From assembly GCF_003255815.1 (NCBI RefSeq), contig NC_037689.1, positions 24,849,154 to 24,913,153 of the forward strand: 64,000 nt of DNA. The letters run 5' to 3'. The DNA comes from Theropithecus gelada. Its lineage: Eukaryota; Chordata; Mammalia; Primates; Cercopithecidae. Both the position numbers and the translations under genes were made by a program. Positions within the stretch are counted from its first letter, which is position 1. Each line of letters opens with the position of its first letter. The notes beneath the pieces are model-generated. The model was given only the letters and a program-made list of their open reading frames with translations, was not told where the DNA came from and did not search any database. Shown piece after piece: positions 33,228 through 44,322 of the stretch.

Positions 33228-33722
33228 TTGATAAGCAACCTAGTTTATGATCATCTGCTATAGCTGCCTGAAAAAAAAAAAAAAAAGACTAAGAAGTAGG
33301 TCTTAGACCATGACTTTGCCCCATATTATCAAAATTAGGACAAACTTTTTTATTATATATCTGGGCCTGACAAAACAATCTCTATTAGACAAAAATTAAA
33401 TTGTTAGCTATGATGACCAGTGCTAAGAAGAATGAGGGAGTAGGAAGGGGGGAGACATGATGAGAAATGACTTAATGGGTGCCATGTACATTACTCACAT
33501 GATGGATACCCTAAAAGCCCTGACTTCACCACTATGCAATCTACGACTGTAACAAAATTGCACTTGTACCCCATAAATGGACACAAATAACATAATTGAA
33601 TTTGCTGTTAAATGCTCTTTAAGCATCATTTTCACTCAAGTTAGAAAATGTTTGGTGTCAAGTTGAAATAACTCACAAGGATTTAGTAAAAGTGTGGTAG
33701 ATCCAGGCTGACATCTCTGCCT
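33228..33722. repeat. Dispersed direct duplication, copy A
   Basis: It matches 40132-40617 in the same orientation. The copy contains the last ~45 bp of a MaLR LTR, a non-repeat stretch, an L1 3' end (about 33395-33590: 'atggataccctaaaagccct', 'aaattgcacttgtacccc') and a further ~120 bp of non-repeat DNA ending 'gatccaggctgacatctctg'. An A-run is expanded here (about 16 A at 33270). Confidence 0.9.
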
Positions 33723-33726
33723 TTGG

Positions 33727-33967
33727 CAAACAGCACCCAAACATCTTGTCTTTCCTAATTTAGAGGCCTCTCCTGTAACCTTGTCGAGTGTAGTCCACTA
33801 TCAAATTCAAAGTGAAACAAAACCCTTTGCTCTCTGCCCATGGGAGCTAAAGTGTGGAATTGCAATGAGGTCCAGAGAGAAATGCAAGAAGGTTTGATAG
33901 ATTAGTGAATCAATGGATGCAAGTAGGCCATTAATCAAAGCCTCAGTTGCAAAAACAACTGCTTGTC
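33727..33967. other. Unannotated non-coding DNA
   Basis: No recognisable repeat or gene seen. Confidence 0.3.
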
Positions 33968-34410
33968 TACCGTGATTTCAGCTGCAATAACAAACTGCCA
34001 AAGACTGGGTGGCTTATAAACCACAGAAATTAATTTTTCATGGTTCTAGAGGCTGGAAGTCCCAGATCAAGATGCCAGCGGCTCTGGTGTCTGGTGAAGA
34101 AACTCTGTCTGGTTTGTCAACAGCTACATTCTCATTGTATCCTCACATGGCAGAAGGCGAGAGGAGAGAAAAGGAGGGAGGGAGGAGAGAGAGAAAGTGA
34201 GGAGAGGGAGGAAGAGAGAGAGACAGAGAGAGGAGGAGAGACAGAAAGAAAGAGAGAGATGGGGGAGAGGGAGGAGAGAGAGAAAGTGAGAGAGAGAGAG
34301 AGAGGAAGAGAGAGAGAGAGACAGAGAAAGAGAGGAAGAGAGAGAAGGAGAGAGAAAGCCCCAGAAAGGGGGAGACACAAACATTCAATCAACATCACCC
34401 ACATTTAAGG
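33968..34410 (-). mobile_element. MLT1A-type LTR partly replaced by a GA tract
   Basis: The antisense LTR start is clear (actgccaaagactgggtggc; 'gaggctggaagtcccagatc'; 'tgtatcctcacatggcagaa'). At the purine-rich internal stretch the LTR passes into about 220 bp of gaga/ggag repeats (34157-34376). The remaining LTR sequence cannot be seen. Confidence 0.8.
34157..34376. repeat. GA-rich tract
   Basis: Purine-only repeats (agag, ggag, gaaa) expanded within the MLT1A LTR. The open frames on both strands are artefacts of composition. Confidence 0.95.
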
Positions 34411-35780
34411 TATTGGATATTTGAGTGCTGATATTTTGAGATAATTTTACTTTCATTCAAAATTAGATCTGTCTTCTACACAGAATCCATGTATTCTTTA
34501 TTTTTATGGATTAAGTCCTGGTTCTTCTAGAGAAACGACAGACTCGGAGAGCAGGAAATGAGCGTGTTTACTTAACAACACTTAAAAGTGATCCCACTCA
34601 CTCTGAAGGTCAGGCAGAGTACAGTCTTTTTTTAAATTAGTATTATTTTGTATTTTTAATCACAGATCCAGGTTGTGCAACTTTTCAGCCCAGCAGTACT
34701 TTTACTTGGCATTAGGAAAAGGTCCTTTGAAGTTTGATGATAATGATTATTATTTTTTTTAAAAAAAAGGATGTCGAGAGGTTGAATGGACTCTCACGTA
34801 CCACAAATGAGGTTTTTCTTCTTTGCAGAAAAGCCTGTTGCTTGAATGGGTGTCTTTAACTAAACTTAAAAGCAAATGCTATCAACATTTTAGATAAAAC
34901 CTTTTTAATCATCTTCTAAGCTGAGCTCTGCTTTGCCTTGGATTTGCTGTCATTGTGTGTGATTTGCCGCACTTCACTCTGATAACCTTGAACTATGTTC
35001 TCAGTTTATTATGCCAAAATACAGTCAAATTATGCAAAAACTTATTTTGTTAAATGAGTGTGATAATTGCTTAAATCTTAGTCATGTTTTAATGTTGGTA
35101 TACTCTTCCCTCAGTGAAGTTATGCATTTTTAATATCTAAGTATAGTATTATATATTATTCTACATTTTTGCTACCCACACATTGAGTAACGTAAAGATG
35201 ACTTCCTACCGCCCCTGTATTTTCTTCTGTGCTTACTTTTTAAAAAACCATTAATTAGAATCTATGTTGCTAGAAAACGTGTTGCAACACAAAAACCGGC
35301 CTGTGTTCTCATTTCAGCACATACATTTTAAAAGAGATGCTTTCTTCTCCATTGGGGAGGAAGATACGGCTGACACTGAGTCTATCTTCTCTAATGCCTT
35401 TTTTTTCACCCCACTTCTCTTATCTCCCTTCTTTTAACTTGAAAGAACAGGAGTTGAGATTTCTCTCAACATATAACATTCCAAAGGAAATAAATTCTTA
35501 AATGAAAACTCACCAACCTTCTCATTCTCTATTTCCTTCCAACTTTTTCATAAACACCCAGATGACTTTTTTTGGTATAAAATCATTTTTCAAGGGAAGC
35601 CTGGAAGAGTTGTTGAAAGAATATGCAGTGCTATTTTCTCTGTAGCTCTGACTTAGTTTCTGCAGTACATTTAGGTTAAAAATCATAGAGTTCTAAGGGA
35701 GGAAGCTGAGGAAGAGAATGAACTGAAACCTAGGAATTGTAACCATTATGTGAAGTCTGTTTTGAGATGAAAAAAAACTA
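34411..35780. other. Unannotated non-coding DNA, 1.4 kb
   Basis: AT-rich with frequent stops in every frame; no repeat recognised. Confidence 0.3.
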
Positions 35781-35809
35781 TTAGGTTGGTGCAAAAGTCA
35801 TTGCAGTTT
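35781..35809 (+). mobile_element. MADE1 (mariner MITE) terminal stub
   Basis: 'ttaggttggtgcaaaagtca' plus 'ttgcagttt' is the end of MADE1, whose full length is about 80 bp. The rest is missing at the Alu boundary, so no hairpin precursor can form. Confidence 0.85.
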
Positions 35810-35811
35810 CA

Positions 35812-36115
35812 GGCTGGGTGCAGTGGCTCATGCCTGTAATCCTAGCACTTTGGGAGGCTGAGGCTGGCAGATCACTTGAGGTCAGGAGTTCAAGGCCAGC
35901 CTGGCCAACATGGTGAATCCCTGTCTCTACTAAAAATACAAAAACTAGCCAGGCATGGTGGCTCACACCTGTAATCTCAGCTACTCAGGTGGTTGAGGCA
36001 GGAGAACAGCTTGAACCCAGGAGGCAGAGGCTGCAGTGAGCCGAGATCACACTACTGCACTCCAACCTGGGTGACAGAGTGAGACCGTGTCTCAAAAAAC
36101 AAACAAACAAAAAAC
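35812..36115 (+). mobile_element. AluS-type element
   Basis: Sense, full-length Alu (ggctgggtgcagtggctcat) with tail 'aaaaaacaaacaaacaaaaa'. It abuts the MADE1 stub on the left and a MaLR LTR on the right. Confidence 0.94.
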
Positions 36116-36117
36116 CC

Positions 36118-36410
36118 TTAATCCTCAGTGCAACAGTGCTTGGGGGTGGGGCTTTTGGGAGATGTTTAAGTCATGAGGGCGTCACCTTTATGAGCAGATT
36201 AATAAAATAAATGAGAGGAAGGGAGTTTGGTCTCTCTCTTGCTCTTCTCCCTTTCACCATGGGAGACTGCTGCAAGAAGGTCCTTGCAAGATGCCAACAC
36301 CCTGATCTTTGACTTTCCTGCTTCCAGAACTGAAGGAATAAATTTCTCTTCTTCATAAATTACCCAAGTCTTGAGTATTCTGTTATAGCAGCACAAAACA
36401 GACCTAGACA
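36118..36410 (+). mobile_element. MLT1A/MST-type LTR, 5' incomplete
   Basis: It contains 'ggtggggcttttgggagatg', 'accatgggagactgctgcaa', 'tccagaactgaaggaataaa' and a terminal 'gttatagcagcacaaaacag'. Confidence 0.82.
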
Positions 36411-36719
36411 CCATGCCCTCCAGTGTGTGTCCATCCACAAAGTTATTTGATGGAATCTTCATAGATCAGTCTTCCTAAATTGCTATTTTGCTCTTCTTTG
36501 ACTAAAGGATGGAAGTGCAGATGAAATTTGAGAACTAGAAGATACCATATGGCTATGCTCTCTACCCCTGCACATAGAAATGAAGAAAACACCCTGCTAG
36601 TGAAAAGTCATATTTGTTGGCTAATATTATGATTATATCTTGAGATTTCTTAGTGGTGGTGAATGGTGCATTACTCCATGTGAACCGGCCCCACTGAGTT
36701 TCTGTGTTCTTCCACATTT
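36411..36719. other. Unannotated non-coding DNA
   Basis: No recognisable repeat or gene seen. Confidence 0.3.
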
Positions 36720-37021
36720 TGCTTTTTTTCCTTTTAAAAGTCAGGGTCTCACTCTGTCACCCAGGCTAATGTGCAGTGGTGCAATCATAGCTCACTGGAG
36801 CCTGGAACTCCTGGGCTCAAACAATCCTCCCACATCAGGCTCCTGAGTAGCTGGGGCCACAGGTTGACACCATTGTTCCCCTAACCTTTTCTTTAATTCT
36901 TTGTAGAGATGGAGTTTCACTATGTTGCCCAGGCTGGTCTCAAACTCCTGGGCTCAAGTGATCCTCCTGCCTTGGCTCCCCAAAGTTCTGGGATTACAGA
37001 CATGAGCCACTGCACCTGGCC
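36720..37021 (-). mobile_element. AluJ-type element
   Basis: Antisense diverged Alu from the T-rich head to 'cactgcacctggcc'. Confidence 0.92.
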
Positions 37022-37342
37022 TTGTGTTCTCTCACATTTTAGCAACTTTGGCTGAAGGTGTAACAGCAATAATGTTCAAAAAGTAACTTTTATTAAAAAT
37101 AAGCATTAAGCATCGTAGCATCAATGTATTCTCTTTTAATAACATTGACTTCCTCCTGTTAATTTTTCCTTTATAAAACGTATGTAGGGGATATAAACAC
37201 ATTTGCAAAATCAAACATAATCCTACCAAATACAAAATAATAATGATAATACTAATAGTTATAAATAAGAAATAAATAAAATATATAATTCGAAAATAAA
37301 ATTCTTCCGTAGCCTCATATATTTCGACTCAAAAGTAATCTT
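37022..37342. other. Unannotated AT-rich DNA
   Basis: No recognisable repeat or gene seen. Confidence 0.3.
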
Positions 37343-37470
37343 GGCTGGGTGCAGTGGCTCACGCCTCTAATGCCAACACTTTGGGAGACTGAGGTGGGAG
37401 GATCGCTTGAGCACAGGAGTTTGTGACCAGCCTAGGCAACATAATGAGATCTCATGTCTACAAAACAAAG
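37343..37470 (+). mobile_element. Alu left monomer (FLAM-like)
   Basis: 'ggctgggtgcagtggctcac' to 'tgtctacaaaacaaag'. It ends at the monomer boundary. Confidence 0.85.
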
Positions 37471-37746
37471 TTATCTCACATGCCACATGCCCTTCAGAAA
37501 CTGATATACTATATTGATAATCAACTATAAATTAACAATGTAAGGCAGGTCAATAATACAAGTTTTCCCCAATTCAATCAAATAATAATCCAAAATCTGA
37601 AATTCTGAAAGAACAAAATAGTCTTGGCACCAAGCCATGATTTACAAAATACTCTTAGATGGCTTGAAAAATCTATGGCTCTTCTGGTAATACTAGATTT
37701 CTTAGATAGGCCCAGTAGACCGGTAGACTTGTCATGGTTTTATGCA

Positions 37747-38347
37747 TTTTCTCTTTTTTAATTTTAATTTTTAATTTGAGTTCTGGGGTACATGTGGAGG
37801 ATGTACAGGTTTGTTACACAGGTAAACATGTCGCATGGTGGTTTGCCACACCTATCAACCCATCACCTAGGTATTGAGCCCGGCATGCATTAACTATTTT
37901 TCTTGGTGTTCTCCCTCCCCCTGCTCTCCTGATAGGCCCCAGTGTGTGTTGTTCCCCTCCCTGTGTCCATGTGTTCTCATTGTTTCTCTCCCACTTGTAA
38001 GTGAGAACAGGTCGTGTTTGATTTTCTGTTCCTGCATTTGTTTGCTGAGGATAATAGCTTCCAGCTCCATCCATGTCGCTGCAAAGTATATTATCTCATT
38101 CCTTTTCATGGCTGCATAGTATTCCATGGTTTATATGTACCATGTTTTCTTTATCCAGTCTATCATTGATGGGCATTTGGGTTGATTCCATGTCTTTGCT
38201 ATAGTGGATAGTGTTGTAATGAACATGTGCACACATGTATCTTTGTAATAGAATGATTTATACTCCTTTTGGTATATACCCAGTAAAGAGATTGCTGGAT
38301 CAAATGGTATTTCTGGTTCCAGATCTTTGAGGAATTGCCATACTGGT
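37747..38347 (-). mobile_element. L1PA/PB-type L1 3' end, 5' truncated
   Basis: It shows an antisense 3' UTR (gttctggggtacatgtggag; 'cctatcaacccatcacctag') followed by the end of ORF2. A repeated 'tgcatttt' lies next to both edges (about 37743 and 38349), a possible target duplication. It was inserted at the edge of an MLT1-type LTR. Confidence 0.92.
37894..38347 (-). pseudogene. L1 ORF2 C-terminal remnant
   Basis: This is the carboxy-terminal part of the L1 endonuclease/reverse transcriptase protein. Minus-strand translation gives recognisable tail motifs such as FDPAISLLGIY and MEYYAAMKRNE. An in-frame stop at 38131-38133 separates the two blocks. The endonuclease and reverse transcriptase domains are absent through 5' truncation, so it is not functional. 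Confidence 0.85.
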
Positions 38348-38945
38348 TGTGTGCATTTTTTACTGCTACATAACAAATTACAAACTTGGTGACTTGAAAC
38401 CATCCCCATTTATCATCTCAGAGTGCTATAGGTCAGACATCTGGACATGTCCTGGCTGGGTTCTCTACTCAGGGTCTCCCCAGGCTGAAATCAAGGTGTT
38501 GTCAGGGTTGCAGTGTCATCTGAAGCTGGGTGCCTTCTCAGCTCCCTGGTTGTTGGCAGAATTGAGTTTCTAGAAGCTGAAGGAGTGTGTCTCCAACATG
38601 TTTCTAGCTGTTAGCCAGAGCCATACTCCTCTTATACAGGTGGTTGGCCCCATGGCCCTTTCTGCAACATGACAGTCTTTTTTGTCTGCAAGGTCATCAG
38701 GGGAATTTCACTGCTACTTTGGATGTCTGGCTTCACTGTGTCTGACTCTAGACCCAGGTTTAAATGGCTCATGTGATTAGGTCAAGCTCCCTTTCTAAGG
38801 GTCCACCTATTTGAAACATTAATGATGTCTGCAGAATCCTATCACAGCAACACCCAGATTTGTGTTTGACCGAACAATGTGTATGCTTACCAGGGCCCAA
38901 AGTCTTGGCAGCCATCCTGCAATTCTGCTTCCTACAATTGCCTGT
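38348..38945 (-). mobile_element. MLT1C/D-type LTR, antisense
   Basis: The antisense text 'aaattacaaacttggtgact', 'cagggtctccccaggctgaa', 'ttgttggcagaattgagttt' and 'atggctcatgtgattaggtc' follows the old MLT1 LTR order. The L1 at 37747-38347 sits at its left end. Confidence 0.7.
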
Positions 38946-39448
38946 TCACACAATGAAATATTACACAGCAGTCAGGAAAAATGGATGAGAGCCACCAGCA
39001 GGCTGGAGACCCAGGGAAGGGTTGATGTTGCAGCTTGAGTCTGAAGGCATTGGAGGCAGCAGTCCCTCTTCTGCAGGGACCTCACTCTTTTCTCCTAAAG
39101 CTGACTGGATGACGCCAATCCCTACATGAAGGTCTAGCCATGGATTCAGGAGCTTCAAAGGGCTCAGAACCACTTTCATTGTGGGAGACCATATAGAGGT
39201 TGGACACAATAATTTAAACATCCACAGTCATGTATCATTTTGTATCATAAAAACCTGGTCTAAGTATAGCATTTATTGAGCTCGTAATGGGTGACTGTCT
39301 AGCCCATCAGTTGGTGTGACCACAGAAAGGTGCTAGAATCCAGGAGTGATGACCTAGAAGGACAATGGCAAACATTACCTTTCTTCTTGGGGCATTTCCA
39401 GCAGAAATGCTGTTTATTCACTGCTCTACCTCCCTACCTAGTGCTTAT
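38946..39448. other. Unannotated non-coding DNA
   Basis: No recognisable repeat or gene seen. Confidence 0.3.
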
Positions 39449-39858
39449 GGACTGACTTGTGTCCCTGCTAAATTTATAAGTTGAAGCCTAAACCCCAGGA
39501 CCTCATTTAAAGATAGAGTTCAAGATGCTCTGACTAAAATGGCTGCATTTGAACATAGGGTCTTTCAAGAGGTACTTAAGGTAAAATGAGGTCACTAGAG
39601 TGGACCCTGATCCAATAGAACTGGTGTCTTATAAGAAGAGGAAATGAGGACGCAGACACACACAGGGCTGACCACATGAGGACACAGGGAAAAGATGATG
39701 TCCACAAGCCAAGGTGAGAGGTTTCAAGAGCAACCAGCTCTGCCTACACCTTCATCTCGGATTTCCAGCCTTCAGAACCATAAAAAGACAGATTTCTGAT
39801 TTTTAAGCCACCAAGTCTGTGAAACTTTGAGACAACTTTAGCAGACGAATGTACTACC
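39449..39858 (+). mobile_element. MLT1-type LTR
   Basis: It shows 'tggactgacttgtgtccctg', 'gaactggtgtcttataagaa', 'cacatgaggacacagggaaa' and the end 'aagccaccaagtctgtgaaa', in MLT1 order. Confidence 0.85.
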
Positions 39859-39924
39859 CTCACTAGCAAAAGACAAGTCTAAGTTCTTGGCCAAGTATGG
39901 TGTTGTGGTTGAGTCCTCCGGGAC

Positions 39925-40180
39925 TCATGAGGTGGTGTAGCCTCATAAATGGGACTAGTGTCTTTATAAAAGGGACCCCAGAGAGCTCCCTCACCCCTTC
40001 CACCATGTGAGGTCACAGCGAGAAGGCGTCATCTCTGAACCAGGAAGTGGGTCCCCACCAGACACTGAATCTGCCACGCCTTGATCTTGGACTTCCCAGC
40101 TTCCATAACTGTAAGCAATAAGTTTCTGTTTATAAGCAACTCAGTTTATGATAACCTGCTACAGTAGCTGAAAAAACTAA
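39925..40180 (+). mobile_element. MLT1A/MSTD-type LTR, 5' incomplete
   Basis: 'gggactagtgtctttataaa', 'ccatgtgaggtcacagcgag', 'ccttgatcttggacttccca' and the terminal 'gataacctgctacagtagct' are present. Its last ~45 bp are part of the duplicated block. Confidence 0.82.
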
Positions 40181-40617
40181 GAAGCAGGTCTTAAACCATG
40201 ACTGCCTTACATTATCAAAATTAGAACAAAGGTTTCTTATTGTATACCTGGAACTAACAAAACAATCTCCATTAAACAAAAATTAAATTGTTAGCTTTCA
40301 TGACCAGTGCCAAGAAGGATGAGGGAGTGGGAAGACAGGATTCATGAGAAACAACTTAATGGGTGCGATGTGCATTACTCACATGATGGATACCCTAAAA
40401 GCCCTGACTTCATCACTATGCAATCTATGCCTGTAACAAAATTGCACTTGTACACCATAAATGGACACAAATAACATAATTGAATTTGCTTTTAAATGCT
40501 CTTTAAGCATTATTTTTAATGTTGTCTTCACTCAAGTTAGAAAATGTTTGGTGTCAGGTTGAAATAACTCACAAGGATGTAGTAAATGTGTGGTAGATCC
40601 AGGCTGATATCTCTGCT
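40132..40617. repeat. Dispersed direct duplication, copy B
   Basis: Partner of 33228-33722, about 6.9 kb away in the same orientation, agreeing at roughly nine of ten positions by eye. The L1 3' end lies at about 40290-40475. Unlike copy A it is continuous with an intact MaLR LTR on the left, so B probably preserves the ancestral context. Confidence 0.9.
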
Positions 40618-40677
40618 CTGTATTTTGTTAGCTATATGTCTTTATGAAAGCCATTTCTATTGCCATCAATTTTTTTT

Positions 40678-40845
40678 CAGCTGCAACATGAAGGCATGCA
40701 TTAAATAATTTTTAAGGTGCATTGCAACTATAAATCATTGATAATTTTTATGACAAGAAGATTCACAGCTGAGACATGAAGGCATGTGTTTAGTAACTTT
40801 TAAGACGCATTGCAACTGTGAATCATTGATCATTTCCAAGATTCA
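40678..40845. repeat. 88-bp tandem duplication, two units
   Basis: 'cagctgcaacatgaaggcat' at 40678 and 'cagctgagacatgaaggcat' at 40766 start two units. They share 'gcattgcaact', 'aatcattgat' and 'aagattca'. The second unit has a few short gaps. Confidence 0.85.
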
Positions 40846-40850
40846 CTTGG

Positions 40851-41464
40851 AATTCCATTTCTTGCATGAACCTGCATTTAATTCCATATGTTAGAGGGAG
40901 TTGGAGGGGAAAAGTGAGATTTTATTCCAGGGAAGGATATAAAGGGTGTTAAACATTTTTTGCTGTGTAAATATACAGGTCAGCTTTGTGGAAATTTTAA
41001 ACATTTTGCAATGGGAAGCACAGGGTCCTTGGCATCTCAAGAAAACATCTGTAAACCTCAATAATATGGGAAAAATCACAGGGTTTTCAGGTTTGTAGTT
41101 TTAGGAGGCTTAGAAGATTATGATGAGAATTTCTTTAGGCTCCAGAAAAAATTGTCTCTCTTTTTTCACACCTGCTTTGTGGTGTTTCTTGAGGCTTTAT
41201 TTTAACAACCATGTGCACACGTGATTTTATTATAAGCCACGTCAAATCCTTTGATTCTATGTGGAGGTATATGGAGTGTAAATTATGTATAAATGAGCAG
41301 TGAGCATACATTTGGCTATCCTAGGCAGTTTTGTGGTTTGTGGCAGAAAATTGCTGTGTGTGAGAGCACCTAAGAGGAGAGATGTGGCGTTTGATGTCCA
41401 GAGACAGATAGCGCTCAGTAGCTAGTATGGACAGATGAGAAGGAAGGCTCATTATGTTTTCTCT
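40851..41464. other. Unannotated non-coding DNA
   Basis: No recognisable repeat or gene seen. Confidence 0.3.
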
Positions 41465-42155
41465 TTGAAACAGCTTTTTTGGGATGTAATTTGCATACCA
41501 CACAGTTTACCCACTTATTTTTTATTTTTAATTTTTATAGATAGAGTCTTACTCTGTCTCCCAGGCTAGAGGGCAGTGGCACGATTATGGCTCACTGCGA
41601 ACTCAACATCCTGGGCTGAAGTGATCCTCCCACCTCAGCCTCCCAAGAAGCTGGGACTACTAGCATGTGCCAGCATGCTTGCCTAATTTGTTGTTGTTGG
41701 GGTCTTGCTATGTTGCCCCGGCTGGCCTTAAACTCCTGGACTCAAGTGATCCTCCCATCTGGAATTACAGGTGTGAGCTACCACATCCAGCCCAGTTCTC
41801 CCATTTTAAGTATACAACGCAATCATTTTCAGGACATTCATAGTTGTGCCACAATCACCACAATCAACTTTAGAACATTCTCATCAATTCAACAATAAAT
41901 TCCACACTTTTTAGCTATCCTTGCATTATTCCTCCAATTACCCCTGATCCCACATCCCTTGGCAACCACTAATCTGCTTTCTGTCTATGGATTTACTTTG
42001 TCTGAACATTTCCTATAAATGGAATCATACTCTATGTGGTCCTTGGTGACGAGTTTCTTTCATTGAGCTTAGTGTTTTCAAGGTTCATTCACATTGTAGC
42101 TTGCGTCAAAACTTCTTTCTTTTTTAAGGCTGAATAATATTCTATTGTGAATGGC
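41465..42155 (-). mobile_element. Old L1 (L1MC/ME) 3' end, antisense, split by an Alu
   Basis: Antisense L1M text: 'gggatgtaatttgcatacca', then (after the Alu) 'ttttaagtatacaacgcaat', 'ttggcaaccactaatctgct', 'cctataaatggaatcatact' and 'aaggctgaataatattctat'. Confidence 0.85.
41516..41791 (-). mobile_element. AluJ-type element
   Basis: Antisense Alu nested in the L1M, with a shortened right-hand part. Confidence 0.9.
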
Positions 42156-42499
42156 TAGAACACATTTTCATGATAACATTCAGAGTCAGAAACAAGTCTA
42201 CAGGCTTTCCAGGCCAAATTCTAGGTGTGATTTCTCTTGGCAAAGCATTCTCCCTGAACCCCCACAGCTGATGGCTGTATTGGGCCCTGGCTCTTGGTAA
42301 GGACAGAGAGTGACACTAACTCCCCTCTCTTGGGCCTCACAATTATCTGTGTGATCACTGCCAGCACGATGTGGAAGGGAAGTCTTGGTTTAGCTAACTG
42401 CGGCATACTCACGGCTTAGATCCTGAACAAAGAGTTATTTCATTAAAGACACTCAGGGCAGGTAGAAAAGCAAAGGGCTTGTAAACAAACCATGATGGA
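42156..42499. other. Unannotated non-coding DNA
   Basis: No recognisable repeat or gene seen. Confidence 0.3.
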
Positions 42500-42642
42500 C
42501 TTCTCCCTTCCCCCTCTTTCCTTCCTTCCTTCTTTCCTTCTTTCCTTCCTTCCTTCCTTCCCTTCCCTTCCTTCGCTCCCTCTCACTCTCCTTCCTCCTT
42601 CCTTCCTTTTCTTTCTTTCTCTCTTTCTTTCTTTCTTTCTTT

Positions 42643-42706
<64 letters not shown>

Positions 42707-42812
42707 TCATCTTCTTTCTTTCTTTCCTCTTTCTCTCTTGCTTTCTCCCTCCTTTCTTCTTTCTTTCTCCCTCCTTTCTTCTTTCTTTTCTTTTCTTTTT
42801 TTTTCTTTCTGT
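42500..42812. repeat. 310-bp pyrimidine (CTTT/CTTC) tract
   Basis: Blocks of ttcc, ttcc/ctcc and a long (TTTC)n run (about 42605-42708), then tttctccctcc variants, lead into an antisense Alu. It probably grew from the Alu tail. Confidence 0.96.
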
Positions 42813-43105
42813 CTTAGAGATGGTTTCACTCTGTTGTCACCCAGGCTGGAATACAGTGGCGTGATCATAGCTCACTGCAGACTCAAACTCATGGGCTCAA
42901 GCGATCCTTCCACCTCAGCCTCCCAAGTAACTGGGACTACAGATGTGTGCCATCATGCCTGGCTAGTATTTTTATTTTTATTTTTGTAGAGACACGGTTT
43001 CACTATATTGATCAGGCTGGTCTCGAACTCCTGGGCTCCAGTGATCCTCCCACCTCGGCCTTCCAAAATGCTGGGATTATGGCTGTGAACCACCTTGCCT
43101 AGACC
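42813..43105 (-). mobile_element. AluJ-type element
   Basis: Antisense Alu following the CT tract, ending 'aaccaccttgcctagacc'. Confidence 0.92.
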
Positions 43106-43244
43106 CCTGTCTTTCTGAAGGACTGAACACACTACTTGGGTCAGCCAAGGCAGAGAGATGTCTTAAGGCCAGTAAAGCAAGCAAGGAAGTGAGCCCTCAG
43201 AGGTGGGGGCTATTCCACAAGACCACTCTCACTTCGGACACCAG

Positions 43245-44150
43245 TTGCAGGTTGAAAGGAGTTCCCAAAACTACCCTCAAGTTTAGTGGTTCCCTAGAAG
43301 GACTCACAGAACTCACTGGAAGCTGTTACACTCACATTTGTGGTTTATTACAGCGAGAGGATGACAGATCACAGTCAGTCAATGGAAGAGGTGCATGGGA
43401 TAGAGGTCCAAGCCAAGTACCAAACAGAGCTTCTATTATCCTCTCCCCTTGGAGTCAGGGAAGTATTGGTTTCTAGGCATCAGTGTATGGCAATATGCAT
43501 GAAGTGTTGCCAACTTGGGTGTAGTAGTTCATTCCTGCCTTGTTATAAAGAATAAACAGAGTCTGAGTAATTTATAAAAGAAAAGAGGTGTAATTCGCTC
43601 ACAGTTCTGCAGGCAGTACAGGAAGTATGATGCCAGCATCTGCTTCTCAGGAGGCCTCAGGAGGCTTTCAGTCACGGCAGAGGGTGAGGGGGAGCAGGTG
43701 TCTCACATGGTGGAAGCAGGAATGTGAGAGTGAGGGGGGGCTACACACTTTTAAATTAACAGATCTCATGAGGACACACTCACTATCACAAGGACAGTAC
43801 CAAGGGGAATGGGGCTAAATCATTCATGAAAAATCCACCCACAAGATCCAATCACCTCCCACCAGGCCCCACTGCCAACCTTGGGAATCACATTTCAACA
43901 TGAGATTTGCAGCATATCCAGACCATATCACTGGGCATGTCACCTGAGCCTTGGAGTTCAGAGTGTTTACTGAGGCTCCATTGTGATTGATTAATTGTCT
44001 ATGTGGCTGATCATTCTCCAGTCTCACTGGAGGTCTACCAATACCATGGAACCTGAATCCCATTGTTACTAATGGATGTGGCTACCCTCACTCCAAATCA
44101 CATTGTTAGACTACCCAGTGTGAACAAGACCCCTACAGAAACAGAGACAC
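43245..44150 (-). mobile_element. Probable ERV LTR, antisense, split by an MST LTR; family unassigned
   Basis: The phrases 'tagaaggactcacagaactc' and 'gtggtttattacagcgagag' before the MST LTR, and 'cacctgagccttggagttca', 'gtggctgatcattctcc' and 'atcacattgttaga' after it, read as one antisense LTR-type repeat. Family and exact ends are uncertain. Confidence 0.5.
43520..43930 (-). mobile_element. MSTA/B-type LTR, antisense
   Basis: It begins 'tgtagtagttcattcctgcc' and ends 'agcatatccagaccatatca'. Flanks ttggg and ctggg resemble a 5-bp target duplication. Confidence 0.92.
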
Positions 44151-44203
44151 TCCTGTCTTTGTTTGGCACACATTCCAAAGGCTTAAATGTCAAGTTTTAG
44201 AGT

Positions 44204-44296
44204 CAACACCAAAGCCCAGATCTCTCCCTGAGCAAGGTTAAATTCTAGCCAACTCCAAAGCACAGACCTCTCCTTGAGCAATGTTGAACTCTTTAC
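44204..44296. repeat. 46-bp tandem repeat, two units
   Basis: 'caacaccaaagcccagatct' at 44204 and 'caactccaaagcacagacct' at 44250 begin two similar units. Each contains 'ctctcc.tgagcaa.gtt'. Confidence 0.8.
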
Positions 44297-44322
44297 CTCC
44301 AGGTCTGCAGAAGTGAACAAAT

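Noticed and set aside
35781..35809. Possible mir-548 precursor from MADE1
   Set aside because: Only one terminus of the MITE survives, so the hairpin cannot form.
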